A DNA stretch of 64,000 bases from Pseudomethylobacillus aquaticus (GCF_003730115.1 NZ_RJVP01000007.1:62001-126000), one strand, 5' to 3'; numbered from the stretch's first letter, positions 38,552 through 48,963 are shown. Numbers and translations: made by a program. Notes: a model not told the origin generated them from the sequence alone.

Positions 38552-40474
38552 TTAAACCTTGGCTTTAATTTCATCCTGCAGACGCGCTATCAGCGCTTCT
38601 ACCGGCATGGAACCCAGGTCTTCACCTTTTCTGGTACGCACGGCCACTTGCCCGCTTTGCATCTCACGCTCACCTGCAACCAGCAAGTAAGGCATCTTCT
38701 GCAAGCTATGTTCGCGTATTTTATAGGTTATTTTCTCATTCCTCAAGTCAGACTCGACGCGCAGGCCGTGGCGACGCAGCTCAGCCACCACTTTCTGCAC
38801 ATACTCGGCCTGATTGTCGCTGATATTCAGCACCATGGCCTGCACTGGCGCCAGCCATAAAGGCATGGCACCGGCATGGTTCTCGATCAGGATGCCGATG
38901 AAGCGCTCCATGGAACCGACGATGGCGCGATGCAACATGACCGGGCGCTTGCGCGTGTTGTCTTCCGCCACGTACTCGGCATCCAGACGCTCAGGCAAGT
39001 TGAAATCGAGCTGGATGGTGCCGCATTGCCACAGGCGTCCCAGGCTGTCTTTCAGGGTGAACTCGATCTTGGGGCCGTAGAAGGCACCCTCGCCCGGCTG
39101 CAGGTCGAAGGCCAGCTTGTTCTTGTTCAGCGCCGCTTCCAGGGAAGCTTCTGCCTTATCCCAGGTTTCATCCGAGCCGACGCGCTTTTCAGGGCGGGTA
39201 GACAACTTGACCAGCACTTCACTGAAGCCAAAGTCGCCATAGGCCTTGTACAGCATATCGATGAAGGCCGCGACTTCGGACTCGATCTGGCCTTCGGTAC
39301 AGAAGATATGCGCATCATCCTGCGTGAAACCACGCACGCGCATCAGGCCATGCAAGGCGCCAGACGGCTCATTGCGGTGGCAGGAACCAAACTCGGCCAG
39401 ACGTAGCGGCAGATCACGGTAACTGTGCAGACCACTGTTGAAGATCTGGATATGGCCTGGGCAGTTCATCGGCTTCACCGCGTAGTCACGGTTCTCGGAT
39501 GAAGTGGTGAACATATTGTCGCGGTAGTTCTGCCAGTGCCCGGACTTCTCCCACAGACTGCGGTCCATGATGGTGGGCGTCTTGACTTCCTGATAGCCAT
39601 AATCACGGAACATCTGGCGCATGTACTGCTCGACTTCCTGCCACAGCGTCCAGCCGCGCGGATGCCAGAACACCATGCCAGGCGCCTCGTCCTGCATGTG
39701 GAAATAATCCAGCTGCTTGCCCAACTTGCGGTGGTCGCGCTTTTCGGCCTCTTCCAGCATGTGCAGATAGGCGTCCAGCTCGTCCTTCTTGGCCCAGGCG
39801 GTGCCGTAGATACGCTGCAGCATCTCGTTATTGGAATCGCCGCGCCAGTAAGCGCCGGCCAGCTTCATGAGTTTGAATGCTTTCAGCTTGCCGGTGGACG
39901 GCACATGCGGACCACGGCACAAGTCGGTAAAGCTGCCTTCGCTATACAATGAAACGTCTTCACCCGCCGGGATCGAAGCAATGATCTCGGCTTTATAGTG
40001 CTCACCAATGGATTTGAAGTAGGCCACGGCTTCATCGCGCGGCAGCACTTTACGACTGACTGGCTCGTCTTTTTTTGCGAGCTCGGCCATCTTGTTCTCG
40101 ATGGCGGTCAGATCGTCCGGGGTGAAAGGACGCTTGTAAGAGAAATCGTAGTAGAAGCCGTTGTCGATGACCGGGCCTATGGTGACTTGCGCATCCGGGA
40201 ACAACGCTTTAACGGCATAGGCCAGCAAGTGCGCCGTGGAATGGCGGATGATGTCCACGCCTTCCGGGCTCTTGTCGGTGATGATAGCCAGATCGGCGTC
40301 CTGGCTGATCAGGTAGCTGGTGTCCACCAGCCTGGGCTCCTGACCGTCCAGGGTGACTTTCCCAGCCAGCGCAGCCTTGGCCAGGCCCGCGCCTATGCTC
40401 ATCGCCACATCGGCGACGGTTACGGCTGCATCAAAATTGCGCGCAGAACCATCTGGCAAGCGTATGACCGGCAT
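38552..40474 (-). CDS. thrS: threonine-tRNA ligase
   Basis: Start set at the ATG at 40474 ([14 protein letters not shown]) behind AGAAAGGG, giving 640 residues. TGS domain, editing domain ([20 protein letters not shown]), class II catalytic core ([30 protein letters not shown]) and anticodon-binding domain follow in order. First gene of the thrS-infC-rpmI-rplT block on the minus strand. Confidence 0.98.
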   Translation of the reverse strand: MPVIRLPDGSARNFDAAVTVADVAMSIGAGLAKAALAGKVTLDGQEPRLVDTSYLISQDADLAIITDKSPEGVDIIRHSTAHLLAYAVKALFPDAQVTIGPVIDNGFYYDFSYKRPFTPDDLTAIENKMAELAKKDEPVSRKVLPRDEAVAYFKSIGEHYKAEIIASIPAGEDVSLYSEGSFTDLCRGPHVPSTGKLKAFKLMKLAGAYWRGDSNNEMLQRIYGTAWAKKDELDAYLHMLEEAEKRDHRKLGKQLDYFHMQDEAPGMVFWHPRGWTLWQEVEQYMRQMFRDYGYQEVKTPTIMDRSLWEKSGHWQNYRDNMFTTSSENRDYAVKPMNCPGHIQIFNSGLHSYRDLPLRLAEFGSCHRNEPSGALHGLMRVRGFTQDDAHIFCTEGQIESEVAAFIDMLYKAYGDFGFSEVLVKLSTRPEKRVGSDETWDKAEASLEAALNKNKLAFDLQPGEGAFYGPKIEFTLKDSLGRLWQCGTIQLDFNLPERLDAEYVAEDNTRKRPVMLHRAIVGSMERFIGILIENHAGAMPLWLAPVQAMVLNISDNQAEYVQKVVAELRRHGLRVESDLRNEKITYKIREHSLQKMPYLLVAGEREMQSGQVAVRTRKGEDLGSMPVEALIARLQDEIKAKV

Positions 40475-40565
40475 GGTGCCCTTTCTGTCTGACTGGCCGC
40501 CCCTGCGATTCAAACAACAGAAGCTTCTTAAATACAGCCTTAACTACGGCGCTCAAAAACAACAA

Positions 40566-40586
40566 AAGCCGCTAAACGGCTTTTTC
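40566..40586 (-). terminator. terminator between tRNA-Val and thrS
   Basis: AAGCCG and CGGCTT arms around a 5-base loop, flanked by A-runs on one side and T-runs on the other, so it can act in either direction. It likely ends the tRNA-Val transcript on the minus strand. Confidence 0.65.
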
Positions 40587-40637
40587 GTGTGTCGTGCTTT
40601 TTATCATGCACAGCCTTCGCGGCTGCGGCTTCAGGTT

Positions 40638-40714
40638 TGGTAGAGAGAACTGGATTCGAACCAGCGACCTCCTCGATGTCAACGAGGCGCTCTAACCAAC
40701 TGAGCTATCCCTCT
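40638..40714 (-). tRNA. tRNA-Val (anticodon GAC)
   Basis: Minus-strand cloverleaf beginning AGAGGGATAGCTCAGTTGG; anticodon stem CCTCG/CGAGG around TTGACAT (anticodon GAC), T-arm GGTTCGAATCC, encoded CCA at 40638-40640. The acceptor stem contains one G-U pair. Confidence 0.97.
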
Positions 40715-40735
40715 ACATGCCTCAAGCAGGCGCGC

Positions 40736-40764
40736 ATTATAGTGCAATCGTCAGGCAGGGACAA
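40736..40764 (-). promoter_or_regulatory. tRNA-Val promoter
   Basis: On the minus strand TTGTCC (40759-40764), 17-bp spacer, TATAAT (40736-40741), ending about 22 bp before the tRNA. A near-consensus sigma-70 site. Confidence 0.75.
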
Positions 40765-40931
40765 GGTTATCCAAGCCCGGGCCGCATAAAATCCTGGTCG
40801 CACACCGCACCAATACGCCACAAAACCCGCACCTGATCCAACTTCATGCCAATTTCACAAAAGCTGGCCCGATATATGCTTCAATAGAAACAAGTGCCGG
40901 ACTCGCTCCGCATTGATGCAGGAGTCATCAC

Positions 40932-41156
40932 ATGATACTGATTTTTCTGGTTTTATTACTCGCCGCCATTCCACTGGTGCTCAGCAACGCCTTCCCTCAA
41001 CTGGTGCTGGTCAGCGTATATGCAGGCTTGGCACACGTGGCCGGCCTGGCCTGGGTGGTGCTGATCCTGACCATCATCGCGCGCCGTCAGCGCATCGCCG
41101 ACTGGCGCGCACAGCGCAAGCAACGTCGCAGCAACGACTCGGTCGCAAGCACCTAG
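40932..41156 (+). CDS. small two-helix membrane protein
   Basis: 74 residues with two hydrophobic segments (ILIFLVLLLAAIPLVL and AHVAGLAWVVLILTIIA) and a basic tail (RRQRIADWRAQRKQRRS), so both ends probably face the cytoplasm or the tail binds RNA or lipid. AGGAG stands 8 bp before the ATG. No family recognised. It precedes the two-component genes by about 130 bp. Confidence 0.65.
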   Translation: MILIFLVLLLAAIPLVLSNAFPQLVLVSVYAGLAHVAGLAWVVLILTIIARRQRIADWRAQRKQRRSNDSVAST

Positions 41157-41289
41157 GCCTCTCACAAACGACTGATGTAATCGTTGGGTGACACCACATC
41201 AACCCCACGAAGGTGGGGTGCATCAACACTGGACGCTACAGGGAGTTTTGCACTATTGTGAGCATGCTAATTTACGGTGCGAGGACAAT

Positions 41290-41937
41290 ATGCGGATACT
41301 GGTTGTTGATGATCATGCCTTGTTTCGCGAAGGGCTGGGTTTGCTGCTCAAGCAACTTGATAGCCAGGCCCAGTTACAGCTGGTGGCAAGTGCTGAAGAG
41401 GCCATACAGCAGATTCATCAGGTCCCGTTCGACCTGGTACTGCTGGACTGGAACCTCAACGGCCTGACAGGCATGGCGGGCTTGCAAGCGGTCCGTGAAG
41501 CTGCAGAAGCCGCCCGTGTGGTCATTTTGTCAGCAGAACGCAACAGCCAGCTGATACGCAGCTGCATAGACGCTGGCGCTTCCGGCTTTATCCATAAAGA
41601 CTCCAGCCCTGAACTGCTGATCTCGGCGATGCGCCTGATCCTGAGTGGCGGCGTGTTTTTACCCTCAGATGCGTTCCTGCACCCGACTGACAACGCGTTC
41701 GATACCGTAGACAACCATAAAAGTCTGCTGGAAGCGTTCCCCGATCTGACGCGCAGGCAGATCACCGCCATCCATGCACTGGTGCGTGGCCTGCCCAACA
41801 AACTCATCGCAAGAGAGATGAGCATCTCGGAGGACACGGTCAAACAGCACTTAAGTGCCATCTACCGCATTCTCAACGTTCAGAACCGCACGCAGGTGGT
41901 TTACGAGCTGGCAAAGCGCAAGATACAGCTGACTTAG
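41290..41937 (+). CDS. NarL/LuxR-family response regulator
   Basis: Start at the ATG at 41290 after GAGGACAAT, 215 residues; an in-frame extension upstream is not credible. Receiver domain: MRILVVDDHALFREGLGLLL with the phospho-Asp in DLVLLDWNLNG and Lys in GFIHKDSSPEL. C-terminal LuxR helix-turn-helix: LTRRQITAIHALVRGLPNKL and ISEDTVKQHLSAIYRILNV. It is 7 bp before a hybrid kinase, its probable partner. Confidence 0.93.
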   Translation: MRILVVDDHALFREGLGLLLKQLDSQAQLQLVASAEEAIQQIHQVPFDLVLLDWNLNGLTGMAGLQAVREAAEAARVVILSAERNSQLIRSCIDAGASGFIHKDSSPELLISAMRLILSGGVFLPSDAFLHPTDNAFDTVDNHKSLLEAFPDLTRRQITAIHALVRGLPNKLIAREMSISEDTVKQHLSAIYRILNVQNRTQVVYELAKRKIQLT

Positions 41938-41944
41938 GTGCGGC

Positions 41945-43720
41945 GTGTCAGAGCAAACCATCACCAACCGCCAGCGCGCGGAAATCATCCATGAGTTCCT
42001 GCAGCTGGCGGCCAAACAAAATCTGCGCACTTCGATCGGTAGCTTCACTGCCATCGCCGTGCTCACGGCCATTGCGTTCAATCAAGCCGACCAGCTTCCT
42101 GCCAAACTGTGGCTGGCGCTCGCGCTGATAGGCCAGATATTACGCATCAGCATCATCTACCTGCCGCGCCTCAAGGTTCGCATCAACATACTGGCCACCA
42201 TGCGCGTCTATCAACTGGTGGCCGGGCTGGTCGGTTTGATCTTTGGCGCTTTCCTGATGTTCTTCCCGGCGCTGTCCGAGATCGAGCGCTCCATCGTCAC
42301 CGTCATCTTTCTGGGCCTGTGTTCCGGCAGTGTCGCCAACACGCCGGGGCAGCGGGCCGTGTTCATGCTGTTTGCCACCCCTATTCTGGTTGGCCTGAGC
42401 CTGGCCTGGGGACTTACCGAGATCGCCAATTATCCAGAGTGGATCAGCCTGGCCATGGTGGGCCTGATTCTGCTATATACCTTCATGCTGTTCGAAATGA
42501 GCAAGAACTCCTGGCAGCTGATACAGGAAGGCTATCAACTCCGGTTTCGTGATCAGCAGCAAAAGCGCCTGCTACTGCAGGCCTTGAAAGAAGCCGAGGA
42601 CGCCAACCGATCAAAGACACGCTTCCTGGCAGCCGCCAGCCACGACCTCAGGCAACCGCTGCATACCATCTCGCTGGTCAGCGCCACACTCGGCCTGCAC
42701 CATCTTGGTGAAGAAAGTCAGCGACTGGTCAAGATACTCAACGAAGTCTCGATGTCGCTCTCTTCACAATTGAACGATCTTCTCGACATCTCCAAGCTGG
42801 ATGCAGGCATCGTAGAAGCCCACGTGCAAGCCACCAACATCAGCGCCATCTTGAGCAATATCTATGCAGAATTCGAGCTGTCGATCGCAGACAAAGGGCT
42901 GAAAACCACCGTCAATCTGAGTTCCAACACCAAAAGCCTCACCGACCCGCAATTGATCCATCGCATTTTCCGCAACCTGCTGCACAACGCGATCAAATTC
43001 ACGGATGAAGGCAGCATCAGCATCGACGTCTACGACGCGCCCTCTGGCCGCCATGTCTGCGTCGCCATCAGCGACACCGGACGGGGCATCGCACTGGAAC
43101 ACCAGCAGGAGATCTTCCAAGAGTTTTATCAGGTGGATAACGCCAACCGCGACCGCTCGCAAGGCTTCGGATTAGGCCTGTCCATCGTGAAACGTCTGGC
43201 GGACCTGCTACAGATCAAGCTGGAGATGGAATCCATCCCTGAGAAAGGCACGCGTTTCACGCTCAGTATCCCGGTCGAACCTGATCAATCTGCCAGCAGT
43301 GATGAAAACCATCATTCAAAAGATGACACCACGCTGTTTGATTTGCGTGTATTGGTGGTCGACGACGAGGAAATCATACGCACGGCCACCGAATTGTTGC
43401 TTGAAACCCTGGGCTGCGAATGCATGAGTGCGGCTTCGTCATTAGCCGCTCTGCAGATCGCCACGCACTGGAAGCCAGATATCATGCTGGCTGATTTTCG
43501 TCTCAGTGACGGAGACACTGGCATCAATGCAGCAAAATCGCTGCGCACACTTTACCCGGATTTACCCATCATGCTGATCAGCGGTGACACTGCGCCGGAT
43601 TTGTTGCAAACTATCCGTGCCAGTGGATTCAAGCTGCTGCACAAACCCTTGTCACTTGGCTCCCTGAGGGCAGAGTTACATGCAGCCAAAGAGCATAAAT
43701 CCACAAAAAAAATCAAATAA
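41945..43720 (+). CDS. membrane hybrid sensor histidine kinase
   Basis: 591 residues from a GTG at 41945. About five membrane helices in residues 30-185 act as a membrane sensor with no periplasmic domain. Then a coiled linker, HisKA with FLAAASHDLRQPLHTISLV (phospho-His), HATPase with HNAIKFTDEGSISI, DTGRGIAL and GFGLGLSIVKRLA, and a C-terminal receiver (LRVLVVDDEEIIRTATELLL, phospho-Asp in DIMLADFRLSDG). Paired with the response regulator upstream; the TonB receptor downstream may be a target or partner. Confidence 0.92.
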   Translation: MSEQTITNRQRAEIIHEFLQLAAKQNLRTSIGSFTAIAVLTAIAFNQADQLPAKLWLALALIGQILRISIIYLPRLKVRINILATMRVYQLVAGLVGLIFGAFLMFFPALSEIERSIVTVIFLGLCSGSVANTPGQRAVFMLFATPILVGLSLAWGLTEIANYPEWISLAMVGLILLYTFMLFEMSKNSWQLIQEGYQLRFRDQQQKRLLLQALKEAEDANRSKTRFLAAASHDLRQPLHTISLVSATLGLHHLGEESQRLVKILNEVSMSLSSQLNDLLDISKLDAGIVEAHVQATNISAILSNIYAEFELSIADKGLKTTVNLSSNTKSLTDPQLIHRIFRNLLHNAIKFTDEGSISIDVYDAPSGRHVCVAISDTGRGIALEHQQEIFQEFYQVDNANRDRSQGFGLGLSIVKRLADLLQIKLEMESIPEKGTRFTLSIPVEPDQSASSDENHHSKDDTTLFDLRVLVVDDEEIIRTATELLLETLGCECMSAASSLAALQIATHWKPDIMLADFRLSDGDTGINAAKSLRTLYPDLPIMLISGDTAPDLLQTIRASGFKLLHKPLSLGSLRAELHAAKEHKSTKKIK

Positions 43721-43747
43721 TGCACAGCGACTGACACCAACCGACAC

Positions 43748-46108
43748 ATGGGCCAACCTAGCCGACTGCTACGATCGCATACTGCGATTCTTATAAGTGC
43801 TGGTTTGGCCTTGGTTGGAGGGCAATCAGTCAGTTTTGCCGCTTGCGAATCAGAGACCAGCACAAGCTGCCTGGAGAAGATCAGCGTCAGTGCCCGCAAG
43901 ATACCGCAGGCCGAACAGGATGTACCAGTATCCACGCATGTGGTCAGCGGCGAGACGCTAGCCAAATCCAACATCTACCAGGCTCAGGAACTGCCACAAC
44001 TACTGCCCAACTTCAGCGTGCAGTTCTTTCAACCACGCCAGACCAGCTTTGGTATACGTGGCATAGGCAACAACCCAGCCAATGACGGGCTGGAAGGTAG
44101 CGTCGGCGTGTATCTGGACAATGTCTACCTGGGCAGACCCGGACAAGCGATGTTCGACTTGCTGGATATCGAACAGATCGAACTGCTGCGCGGGCCCCAA
44201 GGCACCCTGTTTGGAAAGAACACCACGGCCGGCGTATTGAACATTCAAACTCGCGCACCCAGCTTCACTCCAGAGCATTCGGTACAAGCATCGTTCGGCG
44301 AGCGTGACTTTCGTCAGTTCAAAGCCAGCCTGTCTCAAGGCATCAACGATGTCGCTGCGTTTCGGGTTTCGGCCTATGAAACCAAGGAGGACGGCTGGAT
44401 CAAGAACCTGTTCAATGGCCGCAATACCAATAGCGCTGACCGGGCCGGGATACGTGCGCAACTGCTGCTAGTCCCGAACACCGACTCCAGTTACCGCATC
44501 ATCCTTGAACATAACAATGAGGATTCCAGTGCGGGGCGCAGCATCCCATACCGCTATGGGCCATGGAACATAGGCCAGACCGCAGGCAACCTGCCCATAG
44601 GCGCGCCAGGCAGCAATGCCACCACACTCCCCCAACACGCAGCATTGCTAGGTGCGACTGGCATCATCCTCGATCCGCAACGTTACGAGGTGAACGTGGA
44701 CACAGCACAGCGCACCCGCGTAGACCAAAGCGCCATCTCGATGGAAGCCAACTGGGAGCTGGGCGCCTACAAACTGACGTCGATCAGCGCCTGGCGCGAC
44801 TGGAAATACCGCCCGCAGGTGGACCTCGATACCACCAATCTGTTTGCCGTGAATGGCGGCTTCTTTACAGATGAACAGCAATTCACCCAGGAGTTACGCC
44901 TCAGCTCTCCGGATAACCAGCGTCATCAATATCAGGTCGGCGCGTATTACTATTTTCAGGACATCGATAGCAGAAATGACTTTCAGTCTGGTCCAAGCGC
45001 ACTCGCTTTAACTGGCGCTTTTCCGAACAATCGCAGGCTGACCGGCACGGCCGATTCAACCCGCAACAGTTTTGCGCTGTTCGGGCAATCCGTGACGCAT
45101 GTCACTGAACAGTTCGATATCACGGCAGGCCTGCGCCATACCACCGAGCATGTGGAAGCGCGTGTGATTCAGAATGAAGTGATGCCGGCTTTCCCAGTGA
45201 GTCCGCTGTTCCAGTTCTACGATTCCGGCAAACTATCCCGTACGGATAGCAGCTGGTCTACGCTGCTCACGGCAAGTTACCGGCATACCCCGCACTGGAT
45301 GAGCTTTGCCACCCTCTCCAGCGGAGAAAAATCAGGCGGCTATAATCTCAACAATGTCACCAGCCCGGGTTCGGTACTGGGCAATGCCGCGCTGGATATC
45401 GAACCGGAAAAAGCGACTAACGTCGAGATCGGCTTCAAAACTGCCTGGCTGCAAGACCGCATACGTTTCAACGCCACCGCTTTTGTAAGCAAAGTACGCG
45501 ACTATCAGGCGGTCACAAATACCCAGGTAGCGAATACCTTTGTCGGACTACTCACCAATGTCGGCGACCTCACCAGCAAAGGGGTCGAGTTCGACCTTAG
45601 AGCAAAAGCGACGCCCAGCCTGACCATGAGCCTCAGCGGCGCCTACACAGACGCCACCTTCGACTCCGGCACGGCGCCAACCCCGTTTGAGACATTCAAT
45701 GGACCCGGGGGCACGCCAGATAGTGGCTATGGCAAGGGATTCCGCAGCATTGCAGGCAACCGCGTCAACAACGCCCCCCGCTTCTCCTATCAGCTTGGCG
45801 CACAATCGGAATGGTATCTGAATGGCACAACCAGGCAATATGCGCATGCTTACTGGAGCTGGCAGTCGTCAACGTATGGCGACATCAACAACTCGACCTA
45901 CTCCCGCATCCCCAGTTACGGGCTACTCAATCTTTCCACGGGCCTTGCGTTCAAAACACGGCATGGCGTGATCGATGTCTCTGCCTGGATCAAAAATGCG
46001 CTGGACGAACGCTACTTTCCGTCGCTGTTCAATCTTGGCAGTGGGGTATATCTGGGCTATGCCGGTATGCCGCGCACAGCTGGCTTCACCATGCGTTATG
46101 ATTTCTAA
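43748..46108 (+). CDS. TonB-dependent outer-membrane receptor
   Basis: 786 residues with a signal peptide (ending about VSFA), a possible TonB box (LEKISVSARK), a plug domain (QELPQLLPNFSVQFFQPRQT, FGIRGIGNNP, IEQIELLRGPQGTLFGKNTT) and a 22-strand barrel ending GFTMRYDF, with terminal Phe. It resembles the pesticin/FyuA-like and unclassified siderophore or carbohydrate receptors; the substrate cannot be told. It starts 27 bp after the kinase gene, suggesting co-expression or sensor control. Confidence 0.92.
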   Translation: MGQPSRLLRSHTAILISAGLALVGGQSVSFAACESETSTSCLEKISVSARKIPQAEQDVPVSTHVVSGETLAKSNIYQAQELPQLLPNFSVQFFQPRQTSFGIRGIGNNPANDGLEGSVGVYLDNVYLGRPGQAMFDLLDIEQIELLRGPQGTLFGKNTTAGVLNIQTRAPSFTPEHSVQASFGERDFRQFKASLSQGINDVAAFRVSAYETKEDGWIKNLFNGRNTNSADRAGIRAQLLLVPNTDSSYRIILEHNNEDSSAGRSIPYRYGPWNIGQTAGNLPIGAPGSNATTLPQHAALLGATGIILDPQRYEVNVDTAQRTRVDQSAISMEANWELGAYKLTSISAWRDWKYRPQVDLDTTNLFAVNGGFFTDEQQFTQELRLSSPDNQRHQYQVGAYYYFQDIDSRNDFQSGPSALALTGAFPNNRRLTGTADSTRNSFALFGQSVTHVTEQFDITAGLRHTTEHVEARVIQNEVMPAFPVSPLFQFYDSGKLSRTDSSWSTLLTASYRHTPHWMSFATLSSGEKSGGYNLNNVTSPGSVLGNAALDIEPEKATNVEIGFKTAWLQDRIRFNATAFVSKVRDYQAVTNTQVANTFVGLLTNVGDLTSKGVEFDLRAKATPSLTMSLSGAYTDATFDSGTAPTPFETFNGPGGTPDSGYGKGFRSIAGNRVNNAPRFSYQLGAQSEWYLNGTTRQYAHAYWSWQSSTYGDINNSTYSRIPSYGLLNLSTGLAFKTRHGVIDVSAWIKNALDERYFPSLFNLGSGVYLGYAGMPRTAGFTMRYDF

Positions 46109-46142
46109 GCGGTTTACAATCCGATCCTGAATCACATTTTGG

Positions 46143-46177
46143 ATAAAAAAAGCCCTGCGCAGGGGATGTCGCAGGGT
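46143..46177 (-). terminator. terminator downstream of the alternative oxidase gene
   Basis: On the minus strand CCCTGCG pairs with CGCAGGG across 10 bases and is followed by CTTTTTTTA. It is oriented to stop transcripts coming from the oxidase gene about 180 bp upstream; read on the plus strand it could also follow the TonB receptor gene. Confidence 0.75.
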
Positions 46178-46352
46178 CGAGTGGAGGTTACTAGCATGTC
46201 AGCCGAGTATGGCCTTAGCTTTACAATCACGCCATCCCCACAACGGGGTATGGGCTAACAAACGCCAGACGCACTCAAGCGCTATCCACTGCGTTTAGAT
46301 CAAAGAAATTCCGCACCGGCTCCAGTTCACAATCACGCAGCAAGCAGCTGAA

Positions 46353-47075
46353 TCATGTATCCAAACGAATCGTATCGGCATGCTCAGGGTAAGGTGCTGC
46401 TTGCTCATGCGCCCCCGGCCTGCCGGCCAACTGGTCAGACAAGCCGTGGTTGATATCGCGGTGATGCGCTTCATCTGCCCGCACCATCAGGATGACATCC
46501 CGCAAGCTGGCGTCGTCCGGCAGCTTCCAGTAGTGTTTGGCGATAGCCGGTGCCGCAACATTGGCTGAGCGACCGCTATCGATCTCTTGCAGATACAGCG
46601 TATAGCTAAGTACCGCTTCTTCTTCAAAGTAGCCAACGACCCGATGGGCAGTACGCGCAGAGATCAGGTACAGCAACATGAAACCAATGAAGAAGCCCCA
46701 CTGCACCAGCAGTACGATGATGCGCTCGAAAGTGGTCGGTTTTGCGATTGCGATGAAGGTCATCAGATGCATGCGCTCGTTCTCTGCCTCTTCAAGCAGC
46801 GTGCGTATCCAGCCGTGATCGTCCTCCATGCGGCGTAAACTGCTTAGATGCACCATCATACCGCCCACTATGCCGGGCACCGCTGCCACCGTTTCCAGCA
46901 CAACGGCGCGATGCCCGTAACGTTTGGCAAAGAAGGTGTCTGCGCACCAGCGCAGCACTTTGGTGAACATGAGCGCGAACCGGTCAGAAGCTCCGTCAGG
47001 GCGGTGATGCCTGTCAAGATGATCCAGGCTTGATGCATGCGCATCATCAAGACGATTTTCGATACTTTCAGACAT
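46353..47075 (-). CDS. aox: alternative oxidase (di-iron ubiquinol oxidase)
   Basis: Start at the ATG at 47075 ([11 protein letters not shown]), 240 residues; the frame extends upstream but only this start has an AGGGA ribosome site. The four di-iron helices are visible: [44 protein letters not shown] and [12 protein letters not shown]. Such enzymes oxidise ubiquinol and reduce oxygen without pumping protons and resist cyanide and nitric oxide. Known mostly from mitochondria and a minority of bacteria. No adjacent NO sensor (norR/nsrR) is seen. Confidence 0.95.
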   Translation of the reverse strand: MSESIENRLDDAHASSLDHLDRHHRPDGASDRFALMFTKVLRWCADTFFAKRYGHRAVVLETVAAVPGIVGGMMVHLSSLRRMEDDHGWIRTLLEEAENERMHLMTFIAIAKPTTFERIIVLLVQWGFFIGFMLLYLISARTAHRVVGYFEEEAVLSYTLYLQEIDSGRSANVAAPAIAKHYWKLPDDASLRDVILMVRADEAHHRDINHGLSDQLAGRPGAHEQAAPYPEHADTIRLDT

Positions 47076-47321
47076 AGCCTGATCCCTCACCTTTCTGCAT
47101 CCAGAACACCTGGGCGATCCCGATACACGCAGTAAGGCATGCGCATGAAACTCACCCGTGACCCGATTATCCCGCCGACTATTGGCAGCTAGTAATCCGA
47201 CCTTCACAGGATGCGGGTAGTTCGCTCAGTCACTATTCAAGTGTAGGCGGCTTTTATGTCAGATTGTGCGCGGGCATAAGCTAGTACGCTTTTCTCACAC
47301 TTCACCCACGCCAAAAACAAA

Positions 47322-47350
47322 AACGGCTTAGGACAGAATCCTAAGCCGTT
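47322..47350 (-). terminator. terminator after tRNA-Lys
   Basis: On the minus strand AACGGCTTAGGA pairs perfectly with TCCTAAGCCGTT over a 5-base loop, followed by TTTG/TTTT. A 12-bp stem directly downstream of tRNA-Lys. Confidence 0.88.
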
Positions 47351-47358
47351 AAATGTTT

Positions 47359-47434
47359 TGGTAGGGTGTGCGGGGATCGAACCCACGACAAACGGATTAA
47401 AAGTCCGCTGCTCTACCAGCTGAGCTAACACCCC
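47359..47434 (-). tRNA. tRNA-Lys (anticodon TTT)
   Basis: Minus-strand cloverleaf GGGGTGTTAGCTCAGCTGG with anticodon loop CTTTTAA (anticodon TTT), T-arm GGTTCGATCC, encoded CCA at 47359-47361. The first acceptor pair is G-U. TTGACG (47497-47502) and GATAAT (47473-47478), 18 bp apart on the minus strand, form a likely promoter. Confidence 0.97.
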
Positions 47435-47508
47435 TCACCACGCTGACCTTAAAGGCCAGATGGAAAGCGCGCAATTATCCTGAAAAGGGCCCTGCGCGTC
47501 AACGACAA

Positions 47509-48861
47509 CTAGCGCATACCGGGAAAGCGGCCTTGCATGGCACGCATCATCTTGGCCATGCCGCCTTTGGAGATCATCTTCATCATCTTCTGCGCTTCTT
47601 CGAACTGGTTGAGCAGTCGGTTGACTTCCTGCACCTGAACGCCAGCGCCAGCCGCGATCCTGCGCTTGCGCGTGGCCTTGATGATCTCCGGCTTGCGACG
47701 TTCGGAAGGCGTCATCGAGTTGATGATGCCTTCCAGACGGCGCATGGCTTTATCCCCCTGCTCACCCCCCATCTGCCCTGCCATGCCGGCCACCTGCGCC
47801 GGCATCTTGTCCATCAATGCAGCCATGCCGCCCATATTGCGCATCTGCTGCATCTGCGCCTTGAAGTCGTCGAGATCGAAGCTCTTGCCAGACTTGACCT
47901 TGTCCGCAAAGCGCTTTGCTTCGTCCAGGTCGACGTTCTTCTGCGCCTGCTCTATCAGCGACAACACATCGCCCATGCCCAGCACGCGTGAGGCCATGCG
48001 TTCCGGGTGGAACGGCTCCAGACCATCGACCTTTTCGCTGACACCAATGAACTTGATCGGCTTGCCGGTGATATGCCGTACAGACAGCGCAGCACCACCT
48101 CGCGCATCACCATCCAGCTTGGTCAGCACCACCCCGGTCAAGGGCAGGGTCTCGCCAAAGGCGCGCGCCGTATTGACGGCATCCTGGCCCTGCATGGCGT
48201 CCACCACGAACAGGGTTTCGATCGGCTTGAGCAGCGTGTGCAGCTTGCTGATCTCGGCCATCATGGCTTCGTCTATGCCCAGTCGGCCCGCCGTATCGAA
48301 GATCACCACATCGTAGTAGTGACGCCTGGCGTAATCCAGCGTGGCCGCAGCGATATCAAGCGGCTTCTGGGTAGCGTTTGAATCAAAACAGTCGACTTCC
48401 AGGCTGGCCGCCAGCGTTTTCAGCTGCTCGATCGCCGCCGGACGGTACACATCGGCACTGGCCAGCAGCACTTTCTTCTTCTGGCCTTTGAGTAACCGCG
48501 CCAGCTTGGCCGAAGTCGTGGTCTTGCCGGAACCCTGCAAACCTGCCATCAGCACGATGGCGGGCGGCACGGCAGCCAGATTCAGCTCGCTGTTCTGCTC
48601 CCCCATCAAGCGGGTCAGCTCTTCGTGTACCACCTGAATCACGGCCTGGCCAGGACTCAGGCTCTGTAACACTTCGCGCCCCTGCGCGCGCTCCTTGACC
48701 TGTGCGATGAAGTCCTTGACCACAGGCAAGGCCACGTCCGCCTCCAGCAAGGCCATACGCACTTCACGCATGGCATCACTGATATTGTCTTCGGTCAATC
48801 GCGCCTGACCACGCAAGGTCTTGATGACCTGCTGCAAGCGTCCGCTTAAGTTTTCTAGCAT
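47509..48861 (-). CDS. ffh: signal recognition particle protein Ffh
   Basis: 450 residues: N domain, GTPase G domain (MAGLQGSGKTTTSAKLARLL, DTAGRLGIDEAMM, VLTKLDGDARGGAAL) and a methionine-rich M domain (MQQMRNMGGMAALMDKMPAQ, GGMAKMMRAMQGRFPG). Binds signal sequences and 4.5S RNA. Divergent from the ypjD-like gene, the usual pairing. Confidence 0.99.
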   Translation of the reverse strand: MLENLSGRLQQVIKTLRGQARLTEDNISDAMREVRMALLEADVALPVVKDFIAQVKERAQGREVLQSLSPGQAVIQVVHEELTRLMGEQNSELNLAAVPPAIVLMAGLQGSGKTTTSAKLARLLKGQKKKVLLASADVYRPAAIEQLKTLAASLEVDCFDSNATQKPLDIAAATLDYARRHYYDVVIFDTAGRLGIDEAMMAEISKLHTLLKPIETLFVVDAMQGQDAVNTARAFGETLPLTGVVLTKLDGDARGGAALSVRHITGKPIKFIGVSEKVDGLEPFHPERMASRVLGMGDVLSLIEQAQKNVDLDEAKRFADKVKSGKSFDLDDFKAQMQQMRNMGGMAALMDKMPAQVAGMAGQMGGEQGDKAMRRLEGIINSMTPSERRKPEIIKATRKRRIAAGAGVQVQEVNRLLNQFEEAQKMMKMISKGGMAKMMRAMQGRFPGMR

Positions 48862-48963
48862 GATGCTGGTTCACCCATCAGCGGCTGTCGCCGCATTGTG
48901 TCTAATTGAAGATGTTGTAGTATGCTGTGTTGACCGATTTTAACCCATGTTCACGCCACCGCC

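Noticed and set aside
47237-47431. 64-codon minus-strand ORF over tRNA-Lys
   Set aside because: Translation of a tRNA gene, a common false ORF.
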